Shown here: one piece after another, positions 26,840 to 38,709 of the stretch
Layout of the letters: each line of letters begins with the position of its first letter
Position numbering within the stretch: the first letter of the stretch is position 1
NCBI GenBank assembly: GCA_020723185.1
Contig: DYJI01000004.1
Span: forward strand, 216,722 to 280,721
DNA: 64,000 nt
Source of the DNA: Sideroxydans lithotrophicus
GTDB taxonomy: Bacteria; Pseudomonadota; Gammaproteobacteria; Burkholderiales; Gallionellaceae
Direction of reading: 5' to 3'
Program-made: the position numbers and the translations under genes
Notes under the pieces: model-generated
Told to the model about the DNA's origin: nothing
What the model saw: the letters and a program-made list of their open reading frames with translations, nothing else
Databases searched by the model: none

Positions 26840-27676
26840 ATGCAGCTTATCCTGATCAGCGGCCTTTCCGGCTCGGGCAAGAGCGTCGCCCTCAAGACCC
26901 TGGAGGATTCCGGCTTCTATTGCGTGGACAACCTGCCCGCGGAACTGCTGCCCGCACTGATCCAGAACCTGCGCGAAACCGGCTACACCCGCGTCGGTGT
27001 CAGCGTCGACGTGCGCAGCGGCGGCAGTGTGCACTCCCTGCCGCAGCACATCGACGCGCTCAAATCGCAGAGGGTGGATGTGCATCTGCTGTTCCTCGAT
27101 GCGCAGACCGACACGCTGGTAAAACGTTTCTCCGAGACGCGCCGCCTGCATCCGCTGAACGATGGCGTGCGCACGTTGCCGGAATGCGTGGCATACGAAC
27201 GCGAGTTGCTCACCGAGATCGCCAGCATCGGACACCGTATCGACACCAGCGAACTGGGTGCCAATGCCCTGCGCGCCTGGGTCAAACAGTTCATCGTGCT
27301 CGACCGCGCGCGCCTCACTTTGCTGTTCCAGTCGTTCGGCTTCAAGCACGGCATCCCGCTGGATGCCGATCTGGTATTCGACGTGCGCTGCCTGCCCAAT
27401 CCGCACTACGATCCGGTGCTGCGCCCGTTGACCGGACGCGATGCGCCGGTGATCGATTTCCTCCAGAACACGGCTATGGTCGACAAGATGTACGACGACA
27501 TCCGCCGTTTCGTGGAAGACTGGTTGCCCAACTACATCGCCGACAACCGCAGCTACCTGACCGTCGCCATCGGCTGCACCGGCGGGCAGCACCGTTCGGT
27601 CTATCTGTCCGAGCGTTTGGCCAGGCACTTCCAGTCACAGCAACAGGTGTTGGTGCGCCACCGTGAACTCTCATGA
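26840..27676 (+). CDS. rapZ: RNase adapter/nucleotide-binding protein RapZ
   Basis: 278 residues (E. coli 284). Walker [17 protein letters not shown] at about 7-22, then GFYCVDNLP, and the C-terminal domain with [15 protein letters not shown], which senses glucosamine 6-phosphate and binds the GlmZ/GlmY sRNAs in E. coli. GlmZ-like sRNAs are not known from Betaproteobacteria, so the target here may differ. It overlaps the NusG-II gene by 14 bases. Confidence 0.95.
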   Translation: MQLILISGLSGSGKSVALKTLEDSGFYCVDNLPAELLPALIQNLRETGYTRVGVSVDVRSGGSVHSLPQHIDALKSQRVDVHLLFLDAQTDTLVKRFSETRRLHPLNDGVRTLPECVAYERELLTEIASIGHRIDTSELGANALRAWVKQFIVLDRARLTLLFQSFGFKHGIPLDADLVFDVRCLPNPHYDPVLRPLTGRDAPVIDFLQNTAMVDKMYDDIRRFVEDWLPNYIADNRSYLTVAIGCTGGQHRSVYLSERLARHFQSQQQVLVRHRELS

Positions 27677-28058
27677 GTTGCACCGCCCCTTCCTGCGCGA
27701 CCTGAGACCGGGCGACTGGCTCACCCTGCTGGCAGGCGGGCTGTGCATCATCCTGCTCTCCGGCAAGGTGTGGAACGGCGGCCTCGCCGACACCGCCGTC
27801 ATCCGTAGCGGCGGCAAGATATTCAGCTCGGTCCCGCTCTCGCGCGACCAGCGCATCGAGGTGCCCGGCCCGCTCGGCACCAGCATCATCACCATCGAAA
27901 AAGGCAAAGCGCGCATCAGCAGCGACCCCAGCCCAAGGCAGTATTGCGTGCGACAGGGCTGGCTGGAACAGTCTGGCGAGATCGCGATATGCCTGCCGAA
28001 CGAGGTCAGCGTGGAACTGACGGGCGGGCAGAAAAGATATGACAGCCTCAACTATTAA
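27663..28058 (+). CDS. NusG domain II-containing protein
   Basis: 131 residues. One N-terminal membrane segment (about 19-37: [19 protein letters not shown]), followed by a small beta domain with [18 protein letters not shown] and [10 protein letters not shown], typical of the stand-alone NusG domain II (DUF1312) family. These proteins are commonly found next to Gx-transporter genes, as here. The start is a GTG inside the rapZ end. Function is unknown; the periplasmic side is predicted for the domain. Confidence 0.8.
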   Translation: MNSHELHRPFLRDLRPGDWLTLLAGGLCIILLSGKVWNGGLADTAVIRSGGKIFSSVPLSRDQRIEVPGPLGTSIITIEKGKARISSDPSPRQYCVRQGWLEQSGEIAICLPNEVSVELTGGQKRYDSLNY

Positions 28059-28578
28059 ACTGAGCACCACCGCCGAGGATCACCACCTCGCCAGGATGGC
28101 AGCGGTCGCACTCGGCCTGACCGTGCTGGAGAACGCCATCCCATCGCCATTGCCCGGTGTCAAACCGGGGCTGGCCAATATCATCACGCTCATCGTACTG
28201 GCCCGTTTCGGCTGGCGCGCAGCGGTGTGGGTGTCGTTGCTGCGCGTGGTCGCCGGCAGCCTGCTGTTCGGGAATTTCCTAGCGCCGGGATTCTTCCTGA
28301 GTTTGAGCGGTGCGCTATGCAGTCTGGGCATGCTCGCGCTCTCCGTCCGCTTGCCACAACGGATGTTCGGCCCGGTCACGCACAGCGTACTCGCCTCGTT
28401 CGCCCACATCACCGGGCAGATGGCTGTGGTCTATCTGTGGCTCATCCCGCACAGCGGCATCGCCTACCTCATTCCCATCTTCGCCACTGCCGCGTTGGTA
28501 TTCGGTACCGTGAACGGATTGGTCGCGGCGAGATTCATGGATAATGACGACAGTCATGTTCCGGAAATCAAGTCATGA
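28039..28578 (+). CDS. Gx transporter-family membrane protein
   Basis: 179 residues with about five or six membrane helices. The segment ENAIPSPLPGVKPGLANIIT is the family hallmark, shared with 'heptaprenyl diphosphate synthase component I'-annotated proteins that are now called Gx transporters. It resembles S-component/ECF-like integral membrane proteins. The substrate is not known. It overlaps the NusG-II gene by 20 bases and ubiX by 4, so the three are translated together. Confidence 0.82.
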   Translation: MTASTIKLSTTAEDHHLARMAAVALGLTVLENAIPSPLPGVKPGLANIITLIVLARFGWRAAVWVSLLRVVAGSLLFGNFLAPGFFLSLSGALCSLGMLALSVRLPQRMFGPVTHSVLASFAHITGQMAVVYLWLIPHSGIAYLIPIFATAALVFGTVNGLVAARFMDNDDSHVPEIKS

Positions 28579-29174
28579 AGACCATCACGCTCGCCTTCAC
28601 CGGTGCTTCCGGCTTGCCCTACGGCATGCGCCTGCTCGAATGTCTGCTGCAGTGCGGGCAACGCGTGCATCTTGTTTACTCGCAGGCGGCGCAGATCGTC
28701 GCCAAGCAGGAACTGGACTTCACCCTGCCCGGCCGCCCGCAGGATGCGGAGCATCTGTTCAAAGAGCGCTTCGGCAGTTTCAGTGGTGAACTCAAAGTGT
28801 TCGGCATCCAGGACTGGTACGCCCCCATGGCCTCCGGCTCCAACCCCGGCGACGGCATGGTGGTCTGCCCCTGCACTATGGGCACGCTGGGCAAGATCGC
28901 CGGAGGTATCAGCGACGACCTGATCTGCCGCGCGGCCGATGTGATGCTGAAGGAAAAGCGCACGCTGATACTCGCACCGAGGGAAATGCCATTCTCCGCC
29001 ATCCATCTGGAGAACATGCTCAAGCTGTCACATGCGGGTGCGGTCATCATGCCACCCAATCCGGGCTTCTATCATCATCCACAGAGCGTGCAAGCGATGG
29101 TCGACTTCGTGGTGGCGCGGATACTGGATCACTTGGGGGTGGAGCAGAACTTGATAGCGAAGTGGGGCGAGTGA
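28575..29174 (+). CDS. ubiX: Flavin prenyltransferase UbiX
   Basis: 199 residues. UbiX makes the prenylated FMN cofactor for the UbiD decarboxylase of ubiquinone synthesis, using dimethylallyl phosphate. Family motifs are AFTGASGLPYGMRLLE, APMASGS and CPCTMGTLGKIAGGISDDLI, and LAPREMPFSAIHLENM. ATGA overlap with the Gx gene. UbiD is not in this window. Last gene of the rightward run that begins at kdsD. Confidence 0.97.
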   Translation: MKTITLAFTGASGLPYGMRLLECLLQCGQRVHLVYSQAAQIVAKQELDFTLPGRPQDAEHLFKERFGSFSGELKVFGIQDWYAPMASGSNPGDGMVVCPCTMGTLGKIAGGISDDLICRAADVMLKEKRTLILAPREMPFSAIHLENMLKLSHAGAVIMPPNPGFYHHPQSVQAMVDFVVARILDHLGVEQNLIAKWGE

Positions 29175-29180
29175 ACGCGC

Positions 29181-30050
29181 CTAGTCACCGGATCTTTTTT
29201 TCAGCGCATCCCCGACCGTCGGATAAAGCAATCTCACCTGCAGCTCGCGCTTCATCCTGACGTTACTCAAGCGCCGCGACTCCGCCATGAACGACCACAT
29301 CGCCGGGGATACCGCCTGCTGCACTTCGGCTCGCGCCAACCTTGGCGGGTGCGGCAAGCCATGCGCATCAGCCACCCGATCGAAGTAATCCCCCATCTTC
29401 ATCTCGTCGTCATCCACAGCGTGGTATACCCGATTGCTCTTGCCGCGACGCAACACGGCAACGATGATGCGCGCCAGATCGTCGGCGTGGATGTGGTTGC
29501 TGTAACCATCTTCAGCGGCCACTATAGCCGCTGTTCCGGCACGCAGCCTTTCCAGCGGCAACCGTTCAGCCGCATAGATTCCCGGCACGCGCAGGATGCT
29601 GGCGTGCACACCGTTGCGTCGCGCCCACGCGCGCACCTGCCGTTCTGCGCTCACGCGCAACGCTGCCCGCGCACTGCACGGCGCGAGGCGGCGCGTCTCG
29701 CTCACAACCTCTCCGCCGCAATCGCCGTACACACCGCTGGTGCTGATGTAGATGAAGTGCTGCGGCAGACTTCCATGCGACAGGGCCGACAGCAAGTGTG
29801 CGGTACGCGTGTCGCGGCGTGCACCCGGCAGTGGCGGCGCGAGATGGATCACAATATCCGCCACACCACCGATGCGTGCCAGACACCGCCTGTCATCAAG
29901 ATCGGCTATGAGCGGCATCGCACCGCCTGCGCGCCAGGCGGCGCTTTTTTCCGGATCGCGCAGCAGCGCATAGAGCCGGTAACGGTCGCGCAACAGCGGT
30001 AGCAGGCGTCGCGCGATATCCCCACAACCGACAAGGAGCAGATTAGTCAT
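29181..30050 (-). CDS. NAD-dependent epimerase/SDR-family protein (YeeZ-like)
   Basis: 289 residues. An N-terminal Rossmann motif LLLVGCGDIARRLLPLL and an active-site-like YISTSGVYGDCGG (Ser and Tyr of extended SDRs). The catalytic Lys expected four residues after Tyr is not seen, as in atypical SDRs such as YeeZ. Cytoplasmic; substrate unknown. It converges with ubiX and is divergent from the ferredoxin-reductase gene. Confidence 0.82.
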   Translation of the reverse strand: MTNLLLVGCGDIARRLLPLLRDRYRLYALLRDPEKSAAWRAGGAMPLIADLDDRRCLARIGGVADIVIHLAPPLPGARRDTRTAHLLSALSHGSLPQHFIYISTSGVYGDCGGEVVSETRRLAPCSARAALRVSAERQVRAWARRNGVHASILRVPGIYAAERLPLERLRAGTAAIVAAEDGYSNHIHADDLARIIVAVLRRGKSNRVYHAVDDDEMKMGDYFDRVADAHGLPHPPRLARAEVQQAVSPAMWSFMAESRRLSNVRMKRELQVRLLYPTVGDALKKRSGD

Positions 30051-30065
30051 TCGGTGATTATGCGT

Positions 30066-30071
30066 TAAAAT
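30066..30071 (+). promoter_or_regulatory. Predicted -10 box for the ferredoxin-reductase gene
   Basis: TAAAAT followed by CGCGCCC, 31 bases upstream of the ATG at 30103, in the 52-base divergent spacer. No clear -35 is visible. Confidence 0.5.
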
Positions 30072-30102
30072 CGCGCCCTTTATTCAAACCGGAATGCGCC
30101 CC

Positions 30103-31122
30103 ATGAGCTTCAAGACCACGATACAGCCCAGCCAGCACTCTTTCCCCGTTGCGGAAGGTGAGACCATTCTGGAGGCCGCGCTCGAGCATGGTCTGGTGTT
30201 GCCCTACAGCTGCCGCAACGGCGCATGCGGCGTTTGCAAGGGCAAGGTGCTGGAAGGCAAGGTCGATTTCGGCGATCACCAGTCTTACGCGCTGACCGAT
30301 GAGGAGAAGGCCGAGGGAATGGCGCTGTTCTGTTGCGCAAAGCCTTTGTCGGATGTGGTGATCGAGAGCCACGAGGTGACGCGCGCGCAGGACATCCCGG
30401 TGAAGATGCTGCCCTGCCGCGTGGAGAAGATGGAGAAGCTGGCCGACGACGTGATGGCGCTCTTCCTGAAATTGCCGGCGAACGAGCGTTTGCAGTTCCT
30501 CGCCGGCCAGTACATCGACATCCTGCAGAAGGACGACAAACCGCGCAGTTTCTCGCTGGCCAATGCGCCACACGACGACGGCCTGCTGGAGCTGCACGTG
30601 CGCTACATCCCCGGCGGCACGTTCACCGAGCATGTGTTCCACACCATGAAAGAACGCGACATCCTGCGCATCAAAGGGCCGTTGGGCACTTTCTTCCTGC
30701 GCGAGGATTCAAATAAGCCCATCGTGTTCGTGGCCAGCGGCACCGGCTTCGCGCCGGTCAAAGCCATCATCGAGCATGCGATCAAGATCGGCTTCAAACG
30801 CGAGATGCACTTCTACTGGGGCGTACGCAAGGCTGCCGACCTGTACATGCTGGACAAGATCCGCGCATGGGAAGCGCATGGCATCAAGTTCACACCGGTG
30901 GTATCGGACGAAGCGTGGGAGGGACGTTCCGGTTTCGTGCATCAGGCGGTCCTGGAGGACTTCACCGACCTGTCCGGCTACGATGTGTATGCCTGCGGCG
31001 CGCCGGTGGTGGTGGAAGCGGCGCACACCGACTTCACAGCACAGCGCGGCCTGCCGAACAGCGCCTTCTATTCCGACGCCTTCACTTTCGCGCCGAAGAG
31101 CCCGGCTCAGCCAGCTGCGTAG
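30103..31122 (+). CDS. 2Fe-2S ferredoxin/FAD/NAD(P) oxidoreductase (AscD-like)
   Basis: 339 residues. A plant-type ferredoxin domain (about 1-90) holds CRNGACGVC and a fourth Cys in FCCAKPL. A FAD-binding domain (about 100-195) with RSFSLANAP follows, then an NAD(P) domain (about 200-330) with VFVASGTGFAPV and YACGAPVVVE. This is the order of CDP-6-deoxy-3,4-glucoseen reductase and of aromatic-ring hydroxylase reductases. The partner oxygenase or dehydratase is not adjacent. MSFK at 30103 is the likelier start; MRPM at 30094 is possible. The 3' end overlaps convergent hemY by 41 bases. Confidence 0.88.
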   Translation: MSFKTTIQPSQHSFPVAEGETILEAALEHGLVLPYSCRNGACGVCKGKVLEGKVDFGDHQSYALTDEEKAEGMALFCCAKPLSDVVIESHEVTRAQDIPVKMLPCRVEKMEKLADDVMALFLKLPANERLQFLAGQYIDILQKDDKPRSFSLANAPHDDGLLELHVRYIPGGTFTEHVFHTMKERDILRIKGPLGTFFLREDSNKPIVFVASGTGFAPVKAIIEHAIKIGFKREMHFYWGVRKAADLYMLDKIRAWEAHGIKFTPVVSDEAWEGRSGFVHQAVLEDFTDLSGYDVYACGAPVVVEAAHTDFTAQRGLPNSAFYSDAFTFAPKSPAQPAA

Positions 31123-32275
31123 CCAGCTGGTAATACTTGAAGGCATCATCCGGCTTCTGTTGCTTCTCGGCCAGATGCGCCAGAGCCGTATAGGCATCGC
31201 GGCTGGGTTGCAGACTGATGCTGGCATCCAGATAGCTCTGCGCCTTGCCCCATAGTTCCTGATGCAGGCACAGCTTGCCCAGTGTCAGCATCAGGCCCGC
31301 ATCGTCATGGTGTTCCTTCAGCCAGGCTTCCGCCTGTTCGATCTGTGCCACTACGCTACCTTCACGGCAATCGCCGTACAGCGCGACCAGTCCGCTATCC
31401 CACTCGGCGTCCAGCGTCTCGGCAAGTATCTTGCGCGACATCGCGCATTCGCCAAGACGCATGAAGGTGCGCGCCGCTTCGGCGGCGATGCGCGGTTGAT
31501 GCCGGAACTCGGCCGGCATGCCCTTCCACACCGCGCGCAGCGATTTGCCATCCTCCGCGCAGGCACGCAGTTTCTCCAGCCACGCCTGCTGTCGCATCTG
31601 CTCGGCCATGGGCCGATGGGATACGTTGCGTTTTTCGAGCTGGTTGGCGACTTCCAGCACCGCATCCCAGTTGCGCGCCTGCTGTTGTGCCTTCAGTTCC
31701 AGTGTCAGGGCACCGACATGTTTGCGTTGCGCATTGCCCGGCAGCGCCTTTAGCGCGCCCAGCGCCTTTTGCGGCTGGCGCTGTTCCAGGTCGAACTGTG
31801 CCTGAGCCATCAGCCGCAGCGTATCGTCCCCCGGCGATTTTCCCTGTGCGGATCGCAAGTGGGCATCGCGTTTGTCGAATTGGCGCAACTCGTTTGCGGC
31901 GCGCGCCGCCAGGATGGCGTTGAGCGCCGTGCTTTCTCCCAGCGCGATCGCGCGCTCGGCCTCTCTTTCCGCCACGGCGTAACGCCCCTCGAAGTAAGCA
32001 GTCAATGCAGCCAGCATCGCCGCCCGCCCCTTCTTCTGCGCACGTTCGGCGCGGAAGCGGCGCACGAAATCCGGCAAGGTCAACGCGCCGATCAGCAGGC
32101 GCAACGACATATACGCACCGGCCAGAACCAATAGTTGCGCCAGGATGAACATGGTGAGCGAAAGCTCTACGCGCCAGGGTGCATAGACCAGCAACACATA
32201 ACCGGGATTGCGGGCGAAAACGGCGAATCCGGCCGCCACGGCGAACAATGCCAGCAACCAGAACAGCAACCTCAT
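31082..32275 (-). CDS. hemY: HemY-type membrane TPR protein
   Basis: 397 residues. Two N-terminal membrane segments (about 1-22 and 40-60), then a long alpha-helical TPR region, the proteobacterial HemY architecture (not protoporphyrinogen oxidase). The N-terminal NPGYVLLVYAPWRVELSL is family-typical. It is usually the last gene of hemCDXY; its biochemical role is not settled. Start overlaps the hemX stop, so the genes are coupled. Confidence 0.92.
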   Translation of the reverse strand: MRLLFWLLALFAVAAGFAVFARNPGYVLLVYAPWRVELSLTMFILAQLLVLAGAYMSLRLLIGALTLPDFVRRFRAERAQKKGRAAMLAALTAYFEGRYAVAEREAERAIALGESTALNAILAARAANELRQFDKRDAHLRSAQGKSPGDDTLRLMAQAQFDLEQRQPQKALGALKALPGNAQRKHVGALTLELKAQQQARNWDAVLEVANQLEKRNVSHRPMAEQMRQQAWLEKLRACAEDGKSLRAVWKGMPAEFRHQPRIAAEAARTFMRLGECAMSRKILAETLDAEWDSGLVALYGDCREGSVVAQIEQAEAWLKEHHDDAGLMLTLGKLCLHQELWGKAQSYLDASISLQPSRDAYTALAHLAEKQQKPDDAFKYYQLATQLAEPGSSARK

Positions 32276-33357
32276 TTCGCGCTCCGCTCCTGCGCAGCGC
32301 GATAGTTGCGCACGGCATCCAGCGTGGGACTGATGTCCGGCACGTCGACAGCGATCGTGGCGGCTGACAGTTTCTTCACCTCACCCAGCACCTGCTGCGT
32401 TGCACGTGCCGTGTTGTCGCAATAGCGATCCAGCCATAACCGCACGGTCTTCAGCTCGCGACGGAAGCCGGCCTGGTCGTGCGTCATCATGGCCAGTTTG
32501 GCCGTCAGCAAACGCAGTTTCACGTTCTCGCGCATGAAGAAGGACTGTTCGGGAGACAGCAGCGGCAATTCCTGCTGGCGGGTGTCCTCGATGCGTATGA
32601 GCTGGCGCAACTCCTGCCACAGCTCATGCCAGAAACGTTGCCACGCATTCCCCTCGGCCGGCTCTGCCGCGACCGTCTTCGCCCTGGCGGGCGGGCGCAC
32701 ATCCTGCGCCAGCGGCAAACCATCCACCGCGATGATGATGCTTTCCAGTTGCCTGCTCAATTCCGGCTGGTCCACCTCCGGCAGCGCTCGAAGATGCTCG
32801 ATATCGCGCCCGATACGTTTGCGCAATTCAGCCAGGCCGGGCCGGTCCAGACGCTGCAACCGGCTTTCCGCATTCTGCATGGCGATCAATGCCGCCTTGA
32901 CGTTGGCGGACAGTCGCAACTGCTGGTCCGCCACCAGCAACACCTGTTCGACATCGGCCAGCACGCCGACATCGCGGTTGCTGGAGATGTCCTGATACAG
33001 CGCATCCAGCACCGCGCGCTGTGCCTGTGTCTCGGCGAAACGGTTCTCCAGCAGACTCAACTTGCCGCCAAGATCACGCACCTGCTCCTGGCTTTGCGCC
33101 AGCAAGGTCTGGTTCGCCTGATTGCTGCCCGACACTTCGGACAGGCGCTGTGCGACCATCTCCTCCAGCTGATTGATGCGCCTGTGTGCATCCAGCCATT
33201 GCCAGATGAAGACCACCACCAGCACCGCCAGCGTGAGCTGGGTGAGCGACATGCGCGACACCACCGACACCACGCGCCCCTCGTGCACGGCGCGCGGCGC
33301 TTCGGCTGCATTATCCTGCTTGGCGGGGGACGGACTGGAGGATGTCTCTTCGCTCAT
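32272..33357 (-). CDS. hemX: HemX-family membrane protein
   Basis: 361 residues. A short cytoplasmic tail, one membrane segment (about 37-54: LTQLTLAVLVVVFIWQW) and a coiled-coil periplasmic domain with LDALYQDISSNRDVGVLADVEQVLLVADQQL-type helices. Often annotated as putative uroporphyrin-III C-methyltransferase, but it lacks an SAM-binding fold. Member of the hemCDXY operon; overlaps hemY by 4 bases. Confidence 0.92.
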   Translation of the reverse strand: MSEETSSSPSPAKQDNAAEAPRAVHEGRVVSVVSRMSLTQLTLAVLVVVFIWQWLDAHRRINQLEEMVAQRLSEVSGSNQANQTLLAQSQEQVRDLGGKLSLLENRFAETQAQRAVLDALYQDISSNRDVGVLADVEQVLLVADQQLRLSANVKAALIAMQNAESRLQRLDRPGLAELRKRIGRDIEHLRALPEVDQPELSRQLESIIIAVDGLPLAQDVRPPARAKTVAAEPAEGNAWQRFWHELWQELRQLIRIEDTRQQELPLLSPEQSFFMRENVKLRLLTAKLAMMTHDQAGFRRELKTVRLWLDRYCDNTARATQQVLGEVKKLSAATIAVDVPDISPTLDAVRNYRAAQERSAK

Positions 33358-33364
33358 GCTCGAC

Positions 33365-34123
33365 TCACTTTCTGTGCTGTGCGGCCCATGCTACCAAACC
33401 CGCGCACATTCCGTCATCTCCGGCTGCTACGGTGACCACCTGCCGCCAGCCCTGCGACTGCGCGATCGCGGCTATACGCGGATGCGCGACGAACAGGGTC
33501 GTGGTGCGCGCCAGCAGCACAGCCGTCTCACCCAGCCCCTGCCACAGGTGCGCCAGCGCCTCGCTGCTGGTCACGGTGATGACGTCCGGCCGCGCGGCCA
33601 GCCAGGCTTCCGCGTCCAGCGCCGGCTTGCGGCGCTGGTAGCAGGTCACGTATTCGACCTTCGCGCCGCGCGCCGCCAGCGTCTCGCCCAGCAGTTCGCG
33701 GCCGCCGTCGCCGCGCAGGATGGCGATGTCCCAACCCGCCACCTGCTGCAACTCGGGCAAAGCCAACAGGCCTTCGCTATCGAAACGCTCTGCCGGTACG
33801 ACCACCTGTTCGACTTGCAGTTTGCGTAATGCTTTGGCTGTACCCTGGCCGACAGCAGCGACGCGCACGCCGTCCGCGATGCGATGCAAGGCTGCCATGC
33901 CATAGTGCACTGCATTCGGGCTGATGAAGATGAGGAGTCGGCAGTTGGCGGCGCGTTTCACGAATGCCTGCAACGCGGCCTGGTCCGTTGCCGGAGCGAC
34001 CTCCAGCAAGGGCAGCACGACCGGCTCGGCACCAAGTGCCTGCAAGCTGGCCGCCAACCCGCGCGACTGGTCACGCGGGCGCGTGACGACGATGGACAAT
34101 CCGGCGAGCGGTCTGTCAGTCAT
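33365..34123 (-). CDS. hemD: Uroporphyrinogen-III synthase
   Basis: 252 residues. It cyclises hydroxymethylbilane with inversion of ring D. The family is poorly conserved; here [41 protein letters not shown] and [14 protein letters not shown] fit its two-lobed fold. It starts within the 3' end of hemC (8-base overlap), the common pairing of consecutive pathway steps. Confidence 0.95.
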   Translation of the reverse strand: MTDRPLAGLSIVVTRPRDQSRGLAASLQALGAEPVVLPLLEVAPATDQAALQAFVKRAANCRLLIFISPNAVHYGMAALHRIADGVRVAAVGQGTAKALRKLQVEQVVVPAERFDSEGLLALPELQQVAGWDIAILRGDGGRELLGETLAARGAKVEYVTCYQRRKPALDAEAWLAARPDVITVTSSEALAHLWQGLGETAVLLARTTTLFVAHPRIAAIAQSQGWRQVVTVAAGDDGMCAGLVAWAAQHRK

Positions 34124-35060
34124 TCAGTGCGGCAAGGATCTCGCCCGCACCCTGCTTGAGCAGGTCTTGCGCCACCCGCTCCCCCAGCGCTTCGGGCTGC
34201 GCGATGTCGCCGATGTGTTCGGTGCGCAGCAGCCGCGAGCCGTCCGGAGTGGCGACGAAACCGCGCATGCGCAACTTGCCGCCCTGCACTTCGGCGAAAC
34301 CACCCAGCGGCACCTGACAGCTGCCGTTCAGGGTGCGGCTCATCGCGCGCTCGGCCAGCACACAGGCAGCGGTATCGGCATGATGCAGCGGGGCCAGCAG
34401 GGCCGCCAGGTCGGCACGGCCGGCGCGTGTCTCGATGCCCAAGGCACCCTGCCCCACTGCGGGCAGGCTGTCGTCGCTGGAGATCTCGTTGCGGATGCGC
34501 GCTCCCAGCCCCAGACGCTTGAGACCGGCGGCGGCGAGGATGATGGCCGCGTACTGTCCCTCGTCCAGCTTGCGCAGGCGGGTCTGCACATTGCCGCGCA
34601 GCGGCTCTATCTTCAGATGCGGGAAACGTGCGCGCAGCTGGCATTCGCGGCGCAGGCTGGAGGTACCGACCACGCTGCCGGGCGGCAGGGATTGCAGGCT
34701 GTCGAAATCGTTGGAAACGAATGCATCGCGCGGATCTTCGCGCTCACCGATGCAGGCCAGCATGAAACCTTGCGGGAGGTTCATCGGCACATCTTTCAGG
34801 GAATGCACGGCGATGTCGGCGCTGCCGTTCTCCAGCGCCGTCTCCAACTCCTTCACAAACAGGCCCTTGCCGCCGATCTTGGACAAGGTGACGTTCAATA
34901 TCTGGTCGCCCTGCGTGGTCATGCCGAGAATCTCGACCGTGGTTTGCGGGTATAATGCGCGCAGTCTGTCCCGTATATGTTCGGCCTGCCACATGGCCAG
35001 CGCGCTTTCGCGCGAGGCGATCACCAGACGGGATGGAGGAGTGAACGTAGCCTGAATCAT
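34116..35060 (-). CDS. hemC: Porphobilinogen deaminase (hydroxymethylbilane synthase)
   Basis: 314 residues. It links four porphobilinogen units on a dipyrromethane cofactor. The cofactor Cys lies in [11 protein letters not shown] (about residue 246). Other motifs: [29 protein letters not shown] and [11 protein letters not shown]. The start at 35060 (MIQATF) is chosen because AAGGA lies 7 bases upstream; an ATG at 35075 comes before that site. First gene of hemCDXY. A TAGAAT -10 box lies 40 bases upstream, inside an inverted repeat. Confidence 0.97.
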   Translation of the reverse strand: MIQATFTPPSRLVIASRESALAMWQAEHIRDRLRALYPQTTVEILGMTTQGDQILNVTLSKIGGKGLFVKELETALENGSADIAVHSLKDVPMNLPQGFMLACIGEREDPRDAFVSNDFDSLQSLPPGSVVGTSSLRRECQLRARFPHLKIEPLRGNVQTRLRKLDEGQYAAIILAAAGLKRLGLGARIRNEISSDDSLPAVGQGALGIETRAGRADLAALLAPLHHADTAACVLAERAMSRTLNGSCQVPLGGFAEVQGGKLRMRGFVATPDGSRLLRTEHIGDIAQPEALGERVAQDLLKQGAGEILAALND

Positions 35061-35090
35061 TGGTTTTCCTTGCATTTATTTAGCACATGA

Positions 35091-35120
35091 GCGCGGCGCA
35101 TTCTATCAGGAGCGCCGCGC
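35091..35120. promoter_or_regulatory. GC-rich inverted repeat enclosing the predicted hemC -10 box
   Basis: GCGCGGCGC (35091-35099) and its reverse complement (35112-35120) flank a 12-base loop. The loop contains, on the minus strand, TAGAAT (35105-35100), which serves hemC and is followed by GCGCC. On the plus strand the stem is followed by TTTT and lies 24 bases before ppc, so a hairpin in the ppc leader is an alternative reading. Confidence 0.55.
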
Positions 35121-35143
35121 TTTTGCGCCGACGACATTAAAAG

Positions 35144-37915
<2,772 letters not shown>

Positions 37916-37918
37916 AAC

Positions 37919-37952
37919 GAAGAAGCCCGCAGATCGCGGGCTTCTTCTCTTT
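37919..37952 (+). terminator. Rho-independent terminator of ppc
   Basis: A 12-bp perfect stem (37919-37930 with 37936-37947, GAAGAAGCCCGC) closes a 5-base loop, followed by TCTTT. It sits between the convergent ppc and the sensor-like gene and could serve both. Confidence 0.85.
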
Positions 37953-37969
37953 GGACTGGCGAAGGGACG

Positions 37970-38602
37970 CTAGAACTTGGCGCGCCAGACCACCACCAGC
38001 ATCATCAGGATCAAGGCCATCAAGCTCTGCTCGATCTGGTTGCGCGCCTGGGCGATCAAGCGCCCGTTGATCAGTTTCTTCTCGTGCTGCATCGCTTCAT
38101 CGGCCGCTTCGAGCAGCGCCATGAGCGGGCGGTCTATCCCGCGCACTTCCGAATCGGCTTTGCGCGGATCGTAGCCGGACTGCGCATAATTCTCCTTTTC
38201 CTTCTTGTACTGCAGATAGTTCTCCTGATGCGCATCGATGAAGGACTGCAGCTTCACATTGACCGCCCTGACATCGCTCTGTTTCAGGCCCGCCTCAGCC
38301 GCCCCGGCGACCTTGCGATACTGCTGCTCATAGGCATGCCAGTTCTTGTCCAGACTGGCACGGTCCGCGCTGCGCAACAGCAGGTTCTTCCACTCCTGCA
38401 CCTCTATCTTGTATTCCGTCTGCAGGTCGTGCGCGACCGCAAACGGATCCTCGATGGCATTCAATCGCCTCTCCAGCTCGTCGGTACTAGTCCAGATCAG
38501 ATAGAACCACACGAAGAATGCGGCGATCAGACCCAGCTTGGCCAGCGTCCCCCATGAGAAGAGCGAGCGTTGGCGTGCTTCGAAGAACTCTGTAGATACC
38601 AT
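37970..38602 (-). CDS. Orphan chemoreceptor-like sensor protein A (two membrane spans, no signalling domain)
   Basis: 210 residues. Membrane segment about 19-38 (LAKLGLIAAFFVWFYLIW), a helical periplasmic domain of about 150 residues, and a second membrane segment at the very C-terminus (LMALILMMLVVVW), ending with RAKF. The domain contains VQEWKNLLLR, a motif found in the ligand domains of many methyl-accepting chemotaxis proteins, but no HAMP or methyl-accepting domain follows. The start at 38602 has AAAGGA upstream. The upstream neighbour encodes a paralogue (VQEWKDMLLR). Function unknown; a membrane sensor or partner of the ParA/AlgZR genes is inferred. Confidence 0.7.
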   Translation of the reverse strand: MVSTEFFEARQRSLFSWGTLAKLGLIAAFFVWFYLIWTSTDELERRLNAIEDPFAVAHDLQTEYKIEVQEWKNLLLRSADRASLDKNWHAYEQQYRKVAGAAEAGLKQSDVRAVNVKLQSFIDAHQENYLQYKKEKENYAQSGYDPRKADSEVRGIDRPLMALLEAADEAMQHEKKLINGRLIAQARNQIEQSLMALILMMLVVVWRAKF

Positions 38603-38709
38603 CTCAAATCCTTTTCTTTGGTTTTGCGCATAGGTCAACGCGGCGCGATTGACCCCTTATACCCATGAAAGTTCCAGGGGCGAACACCATGCCAGCGCAA
38701 CCAACCCGC

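Noticed and set aside
25448..27628. A 726-codon minus-strand open frame opposite ptsN-hprK-rapZ.
   Set aside because: It spans three well-identified genes in antisense and its product has no recognisable domain.
34951..34956. TATAAT followed by GCGCGC on the plus strand inside hemC, facing ppc.
   Set aside because: It fits the recurrent promoter pattern, but it is 188 bases from ppc, within coding sequence, and no -35 is visible.
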